From: Laguncularia racemosa
Lineage: Eukaryota; Streptophyta; Magnoliopsida; Myrtales; Combretaceae
DNA length: 64,000 nt
Assembly: GCA_037954665.1 (NCBI GenBank)
Contig: JBBMOL010000066.1
Location: forward strand, 3,286,001-3,350,000
Direction: 5' to 3'
The notes under the pieces were generated by a model. It was not told the origin of the DNA, did no database searches, and saw nothing but the letters and a program-made list of their open reading frames with translations. The position numbers were made by a program, and so were the translations under genes. How positions within the stretch are numbered: the stretch's first letter is position 1; the number at the start of each line of letters is the position of its first letter. Below, piece by piece: positions 58,089-64,000 of this stretch.

Positions 58089-59060
58089 AGTCAGCCCCTA
58101 GTTGGGCACTTGCCTAAACATTCCTCTTAATAAGGTAGTCAGCCCAAAAAAGGGCACTTCCCTATGTCTTTTCAAGGTCAGCCTATAAAGGCACCTTTTT
58201 GAGATATCAATTTATCTTAGGTTAGTCAGCCCAATATGGCACTTTCCTAAAAAGTTGTTTCAAGGTCAGCTCATAAGGGCACTTTTTGAGACAACTCTAT
58301 CATAAGTTAGTCAGCCCAAGATGGGCACTTTCCTAAAAAATCTGTTCTCAAGGTCAGCTCATAAGGACACTTTTTGAGACAGTTCAATCAATTTATCATA
58401 GGTTGGTCAGCCCAAGATGGGCACTTTCCTAAAAAGTTGTTCTCAAGGTCAGCTCATAAGGGCACTTTTTGAGACAATCTATCATAGGTTAGTCAGCCCA
58501 AGATGGGCACTTTCCTAAAAATCTGTTCTCAAGGTCAGCTCATAAGGGCACTTTTTGAGACAACTCTATCATAAGTTAGTCAGCCCAAGATGGGCACTTT
58601 CCTAAAAATCTGTTCTCAAGGTCAGCTCATAAGGACACTTTTTGAGACAGTTCAATCAATTTTATCATAGGTTGGTCAGCCCAAGATGGGCACTTTCCTA
58701 AAAAGTTGTTCTCAAGGTCAGCTCATAAGGGCACTTTTTGAGACAACTCTATCATAGGTTAGTCAGCCCAAGATGGGCACTTTCCTAAAAATCTGTTCTC
58801 AGGTCAGCTCATAAGGGCACTTTTTGAGACAGTTCATCAATTTTATCATAGGTTGTCAGCCCAAGATGGGCACTTTCCTAAAATCCGTTCTCAAGGTCAG
58901 CTCATAAGGGCACTTTTTGAGACATCCTACCATAGGTAGTCAGCCCAAGATGGGCACTTTCCTAAAAATCTATCTTAAGGTTAGTCAGCCTATGAGGGCC
59001 TTTCCTAGATTCTCCCGATTAGTCAGCTCTTAGGGCACTTTTAGGAAATATTCTTCCAAA
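58089..59060 (+). repeat. Minisatellite array in 3' region of element C
   Basis: A unit of two half-repeats, GTCAGCCCAAGATGGGCAC plus TTTCCTAAAA and GTCAGCTCATAAGGGCAC plus TTTTTGAGAC, repeats at least eight times. Starts of the first half are at about 58311, 58407, 58493, 58580, 58676, 58763, 58856 and 58940, so unit lengths switch between about 96 and 86-87 bp. The longer form holds GTTCAATCAATTTATCATAG and the shorter form CAACTCTATCATAAG, which gives a higher-order period of roughly 183 bp in part of the array. Confidence 0.92.
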
Positions 59061-59425
59061 CAGTTGCTAGTCTAACAAGACGCTTCTGTTGACAGGTAAC
59101 CAGCTCATAAGGGCGCTTCCTAAGTAAATTTTCTTTCCAAGGTTGCTAGTCTAATAAGACGCTTCCTATCATCATTTCTTCCACACAATGCTTGAGGTGT
59201 TTTCTATCGCCAATTAGTCAGCCCATAAAACACTGTTTGGGGAGGGAACATTACTCTAAATTGTTAGGACCATCTTAAATTGTGGGATTATTAGCTCTTG
59301 GAGCATTTTCCTGCCAAAAAACCAAATGTCAGGTAACCAGCCAAACCAAGGCGTTATCTACTTCAGAGGCCAAAAATGGCGTCTTCCTTTTAGTCTTTGT
59401 AGTTAAGTTTTTCAAACTTTCCTAC

Positions 59426-59434
59426 AAAGAGGGG
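59426..59434 (+). other. Polypurine tract of element C
   Basis: AAAGAGGGG lies 4 bp before the 3' LTR, identical in sequence and spacing to element B. Confidence 0.88.
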
Positions 59435-59438
59435 CAGC

Positions 59439-61562
59439 TGTAAACACCTCATTTTTGCCCTAAGAATGAATAATAATCAATTTTCAATTTTTTCCAATTT
59501 TCCCTAATTTAGCATAAATAATTGAAAATATTCAAAAAAATAAAAATAAATAGGAAAACACATCAATTTTGAAAATGATTTCAGAAATGGCAATAATAAA
59601 TAATAAATAATTTTTACAAATTTTTGAAATTTCAAAAAATACAAAAAAAAATAAAAAAATCGCATTGCATATATGCAATTTGCGAAATTAGAAAAATCAG
59701 GAAAGTGGGCTAGCCCAGCTGGTCCGGACCACGGGCTAAGGCGCGCGCGAGGGGGGCTTGGTCGCAGGTTCGAATCGTGGGGGAGGCTGTTTCCGGTTTT
59801 GTTTTTTTACTTATCCAGGACACGTGGCAGTCTCTGATTGGCTGGAGGGAACGCAAGCGCCGGGCGCATGATCATCTCCTACCTCGGGTCCGAGATCGCC
59901 GGCGAAGGAAAAATTCGAATTTCGGCCGTTTCGATTCGATTTTTTGCACAAATCTTCAACAGAATTGAGATAAACATCATCCAATTGGAATCAAATCTCA
60001 AACAAATCAAAGGATTTACACGAATCAGAGTTGGTTTATTTAACCGTCGATCCGATTTGCTTCGATCGGAGGAAATTCGAGCTTATCCAGCTCGATTTCA
60101 AGCGCCTATAAATAGAGGAGGAGGGGAGGAAGCCAAATCATGAATCAGAATTGAGAGAAAGTGAGAAAAGAGTGCAAATCAGAGGAGACCCAAAAGTGCG
60201 ATTACCGACCGGAGTTGAACCACCACCAAGAGACGATCTAGGAACAAACCACCGCCACCATTGGATTCAGAACCCTCAAGAAGCTAGGATTCGACACCTC
60301 ACCCGCGACGAAAGACCGCCAGAACGCCGTGAACGAGCATCCTCCGCCGCCGCATCCGACCGATCCGACCCGACCCGCTTCAACCCGATCCGACCCGCGC
60401 ACCGACCCGGATCTAGGTAAGTCGAATTTTTTGGATTTTTTATTTTTTTTTCGAATTTTGTTTATTTATTTGATTTATTATTTGATTATTTATTTGTTGG
60501 TTATTTATTTAGTTATTTATTTGTTTATGTTTTATTTCCATAAGTAGGAAAATGTAGAAAATTAGATTTTTAGGATTTAATAATGTAATAAAATAATTAA
60601 AAAATTAAAAATTAAAAATAATAATAATAAATATAATAAATATGTAAATAAATAATAAAAATATTAGAAGAAGTAATAATAAAATTTTAGATTTCAAAAT
60701 AGGATAAATAATAGTTTAGGATAAAATTTTTAACAAAAATTCAAAAATTATAAAAAATCAACAAAAATCGTAAAAATAATAAAAAACTATGAAAATCATG
60801 AAAATTAGAAAAATTATAAAAAAATAGTAGAAGAATCATAAAAATAATAAAAAAGTCATAAAATCACAAAAATTTATAAAAAAAATAATAATAATAAATT
60901 CAAAAGAATCATAAAAATAAGTTTTAACACTTAGAAAAAACCATTTTTCTCAAATAAATCCAAAATTGATGTTTTCCCTAAAAATCAGATTAAAGCTTAG
61001 GCTTAGATTTTTTAGAGAAAAAAAATCCCAAAAATGTTAAAAACATAAATCGAAAAGAGATTTCAAAATTAAAATTTACAAACAAACTTAAAGTTTTCAG
61101 AAAAGCGAACTACGACTTGTTTGATCCTGAGTAGCAGGTACGTAGGCACCCATTCGGGTCAACCCATAAAATGAAATAAAAAATCATTTTCTTGAAATAA
61201 TTCAAAAAACATAATAAAAAGTAATAGAAACAAAAATAAAAACACATTTCTAAAGAGGAACAATTTTAGGAGATTAGGTGGTAACCGTAAAGGTTTTAAT
61301 AGGTTAGCCTCCGGACTTAGAAACTCTGGTTTTCCCTTTTCCTCTTTTCAAAAAACGAGAAGAGGAAATAACGATGACTAGTGGTCCAAATTAAAACTAA
61401 TCCGCTCCTTTAGTCTTAATTCAATATTTCCCAACAATAGTTGGGTGGCGATTCCAAAAATCAAACGAAATTCCTAACTCAAGTCGAGGATCTATATTAG
61501 ATGAGCATAGGGTCTAGTCTAGATCGGATTAGGAATGGGAATGCAAAAAATTAGACTCGACA
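59439..61562 (+). repeat. 3' LTR of element C
   Basis: The LTR is 2124 bp. A palindrome is at 59664-59679, the A box TAGCCCAGCTGG at 59711-59722, the B box GGTTCGAATC at 59767-59776, T-runs at 59797-59800 and 59802-59808, the TATA box at 60107-60114, a GC-rich leader, and the donor AGGTAAGT at 60417. It differs from its 5' partner by scattered substitutions and small indels, so the insertion is not recent. Confidence 0.96.
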
Positions 61563-61567
61563 ACACG

Positions 61568-61933
61568 AAGTGTATCATTTATTGAAGTAAAAGCATACGC
61601 TTGGAAGTCTTGTAAGCAATTCGACCAATATGTTAGCCAGCCAGGAGAAGCAATCATAGAGTGACTTATAGAAAGAAAGTATAACTAGCGCACTTTTGGA
61701 TAAATATTTCTATAGTCACTTGGAGAGAGTGACCGACAACACAGCTCGAAGTTGTCAGCAATATTTGTTATGTGGGGTACCCCTTAGTCAATCCTAAGTT
61801 GGTGTGTAACCTTGTGAGGAGAATATACTACAACCCTTTGCTCCGGATAGCATTTAAAGGAGTCTTTGTTATCTAGGAGGGAGGGTAAACTTCCTAGAGT
61901 ACACCTTAGAATTGTGGAGGCCCTTACGCTTAT
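61568..61933. pseudogene. Host element 3' segment between C and D
   Basis: This is the continuation of the host element after the ACACG duplication. Broken frames are open on +, such as a FIEVKAYAWKSCKQF stretch and a later WGTPLVNPKLVCNLV stretch, interrupted by TAGs. I do not recognise the product, and it is unclear whether the coding strand here is + or the antisense gene's strand. Confidence 0.4.
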
Positions 61934-63956
61934 TGTAAACACCCCATTTTTGCCCATAATAATTAATAATAATCATTTTTCAATTTTTTTATTTTTTATA
62001 ATTTTCTTCTAATTTAGAAAAAATAGGAAAAATATTCAAAAAATAAAATAAATAGGGAAAATATATTAATTTTGGAAAATAATGGTAGGAATAATTAGAA
62101 AAGGAGTTAAATAATTTTTACAAATTTTTAGAATTTCAAAATAATATAAAATGCAACACGTATATACAATTTGCGTGTTAAATAAAATCGAGATTTGGGC
62201 TAGCTCAATTGGCTCGTGTACATGCCTGGAACGTATGCAGGGAAGGCGAGGTTGAGGGTTCGAATATGGGTAAAGGCACTTTGTGCCATTTTGTTTTTTT
62301 CCCCTCAGCTACCACGTGGCAGCACGCGATAGGCCGGCCTAAATCACGTGCTAGGCATGTGATCATCTTCTTTGCCTAAACAGACACAAGAGGAAACCGG
62401 AGCAAGTCCGATGAAGTTGGGATTGTCCTTTTTTCCTCGATTCATTTTGGATTACTATTAATCTTAAGCCAAATTGATTGGATAAATCACAAAAAAATAA
62501 CGGATTGGCATCAAATCTCCAAGATAGGGTCGAATCTGAAACGGAAAAAATATGGGTTTAACCAAACGACGGATTTGAACTTATCTGGAGGAGCTTTTAA
62601 GTGTCTATAAATAGGACTTGAAGGCAGGAAGCTAGGGCACGAATCAAAAGTGAGAAAATAAGAGAGATCGAAGTTGCCAGAGTTCATGCGATCTACGACC
62701 GCCAACCAAGCTTCAAACCACCACTAAGAGGCGTTTTTGGAGAAATCCGCCACCACCATTGGATTCTCCATCCTCAAAAAGCTAAGAAACGACCTCTCAA
62801 CCTCCTCGAAATTCGCTAGAACGCCACTACCGAGAAGCTCTAGCCGTCGTGATCTACCTGACCCGATCCAACCGACCTAACCCGTGCACCATATCTGAAC
62901 CTAGGTAAGTCGGATTTTTCAATTTTTTTTCGATTTTTATTATTTATTTATTCATTTGTTATTTGTTATTAAAAAAATAATATTAGGAAAATATTAGAAT
63001 TTTGGATTAATTTTTTTTAGGTTTAGCTTAGGATAGAATAAATAATAAAAGAATTATAAAAATCATAAAAAAAATGTTGGAAAATAATAAAAATAAAAAA
63101 ATAAAAATATATATATTCGGAAAAATGATAGAATTTATGTTTTTTTTTACGTTTAGTTTAGGGTAGATAAAATAATAAAAATAAAAAAATTAATTATTTA
63201 ATTAATAAAAAAATAAAAACAAATAGTAAGAATATCAGAGGTAGGTTAATAATAGGGAAATAAAAATTAATTTTTATCACTTAGAAAAATGCTTTTCTTA
63301 AATAAATCCAAAAGTGGTTTTTTCCTTATATTATTTTTCAAAAATAAAATGATCAAGCTTAAGCTTAGATTTTTTCCAAAAAATACTAAAATGATAAAAA
63401 CATAAACCAGAAGTAATTTTATAATTAAAATTAACAAACCCACTAAAATTTTTCATGAAAAGCGAACTACAATTTGTTTGATCTTGAATAGCAGGTACGT
63501 AGGCACCCATTTGGAGCAACTTTAAAAAGAACAAAAAATCATTTTCCATAGTTAGAATAAGTTGCTTTTAATTAATAAACAAAAACACAACAAAAAAAAA
63601 TAACAAAAATAAAAACAAAATAAATAACAATAAAAGACATTAGGATAAGAGTTAGATTTCAGGAAAATAGGGTGGTAACTTTAAGGTTTTAATAGGTTAG
63701 CCTCTGAGTCCAGCAACTCTAGTTTTCCCTTTTTTCTTTCACAAAAATGAAAAGAGGAAGTCTCGCTGATTAGTTGTCCAAATTAAGATTAATCTACTCA
63801 ATTAGTCCTAATTCAATAATCTTTCCCAACTTCAGTTGGGTGGCGACTCCAAAATGAAATGAAATTCCTGGTTCAAGTCGAGGACTTATATTAGATAAGT
63901 ATAGGGTCTAGTATAAATCGGATTAGGAATAGAAAAATAAAAAATTAAACTCGACA
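61934..63956 (+). mobile_element. Solo LTR D of the Tat/Ogre-like family
   Basis: It starts TGTAAACACC and ends AAACTCGACA, flanked by the perfect duplication CTTAT (61929-61933, 63957-63961). The length is 2023 bp. The A box TAGCTCAATTGG is at 62201-62212, the B box GGTTCGAATA at 62257-62266, T-runs at 62289-62292 and 62294-62300, the TATA box near 62606 and the splice donor at 62904. Of all copies its tRNA-like part is the most tRNA-like in the A/B boxes while its palindrome is lost. Confidence 0.96.
62201..62300 (+). ncRNA. Candidate Pol III unit in solo LTR D
   Basis: The A box TAGCTCAATTGG, B box GGTTCGAATA 56 bp downstream and two T-runs are present. Surrounding sequence has diverged from that of the C LTRs while box positions are kept. 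Confidence 0.5.
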
Positions 63957-63961
63957 CTTAT

Positions 63962-64000
63962 CTACCAAGGTCACCTCATCCTTTAAGCTTGGAGGATATA
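63962..64000. other. Host element continues to window edge
   Basis: The DNA after the CTTAT duplication belongs to the sequence interrupted at 61933. The host element's 3' LTR is not reached. Confidence 0.6.

Larger units (their letters stand above)
46643..61562 (+). mobile_element. Element C: 14.9-kb Tat/Ogre-like gypsy retrotransposon
   Basis: LTRs are 46643-48744 and 59439-61562, and the 5-bp duplication is ACACG (46638-46642, 61563-61567). It has the same layout as element B but with far fewer stops, so it is the best template for the family. It is inserted in the antisense-coding 3' region of the host element. LTR ends are canonical TG...CA. Each coding region still has frameshifts, so it is non-autonomous as read. 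Confidence 0.97.

Noticed and set aside
58089..59060. CRISPR-like regular array
   Set aside because: Whole units repeat without unique spacers, and the context is a plant retrotransposon; it is a minisatellite.

Overview
This is plant nuclear DNA. The evidence is GT-AG spliced genes with short introns, AT-rich intergenic DNA, two NHL-repeat genes of the plant type, and nested Tat/Ogre-type Ty3/gypsy retrotransposons about 14-15 kb long. A woody eudicot such as grapevine is my best guess, from general resemblance only. There are no prokaryotic or organellar features.

Layout. (1) 1-14.2 kb holds two convergent, paralogous NHL-domain genes. The 3' half of one is on + (exons 655-2091). The other is complete on - (14166 down to 10219, six exons, 412 codons). 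Between them lie a foldback MITE, a solo LTR (4465-6520, TSD TACAG) and a decayed copia pol fragment on -, which itself carries two inserted DNA-transposon derivatives. A long inverted repeat (about 17-460) sits in the intron of the first gene. (2) 14.2-24 kb is gene-free, AT-rich DNA with MITEs, a degraded solo LTR, an orphan tRNA-iMet primer-binding site and a nearly perfect 179-bp hairpin. (3) From about 24 kb to the window end runs an old gypsy element ('host element', 5' LTR about 24043-24635; its 3' end is outside). Three members of one younger Tat/Ogre-like family are inserted in it: element B (25438-39834, TSD CCTCC) in gag, element C (46643-61562, TSD ACACG) in the antisense-coding 3' region, and solo LTR D (61934-63956, TSD CTTAT). 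Solo LTR A near the NHL genes is a fourth member.

The shared family has about 2-kb LTRs, a primer-binding site matching tRNA-Arg, and an extra ORF before gag that resembles the plant DUF7745/mobile-domain proteins. It then has gag-protease, a candidate in-frame intron with a conserved TAG, and a pol of RT, RNase H, second RNase H and integrase. A 3' region with expanding minisatellites and a polypurine tract close the element. All coding regions in B and C are broken by stops and frameshifts; B is the more decayed.

Most interesting: all six LTR copies hold a tRNA-like A box, a B box 55-56 bp downstream and a T-run (a candidate Pol III unit) upstream of the Pol II TATA box. They also share a strong 5' splice donor after a GC-rich leader, a U5 hairpin and an internal partial copy of the primer-binding sequence. 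The host element carries a spliced antisense gene remnant in its 3' region. Coordinates of TE boundaries come from paired terminal repeats and target-site duplications read by eye.
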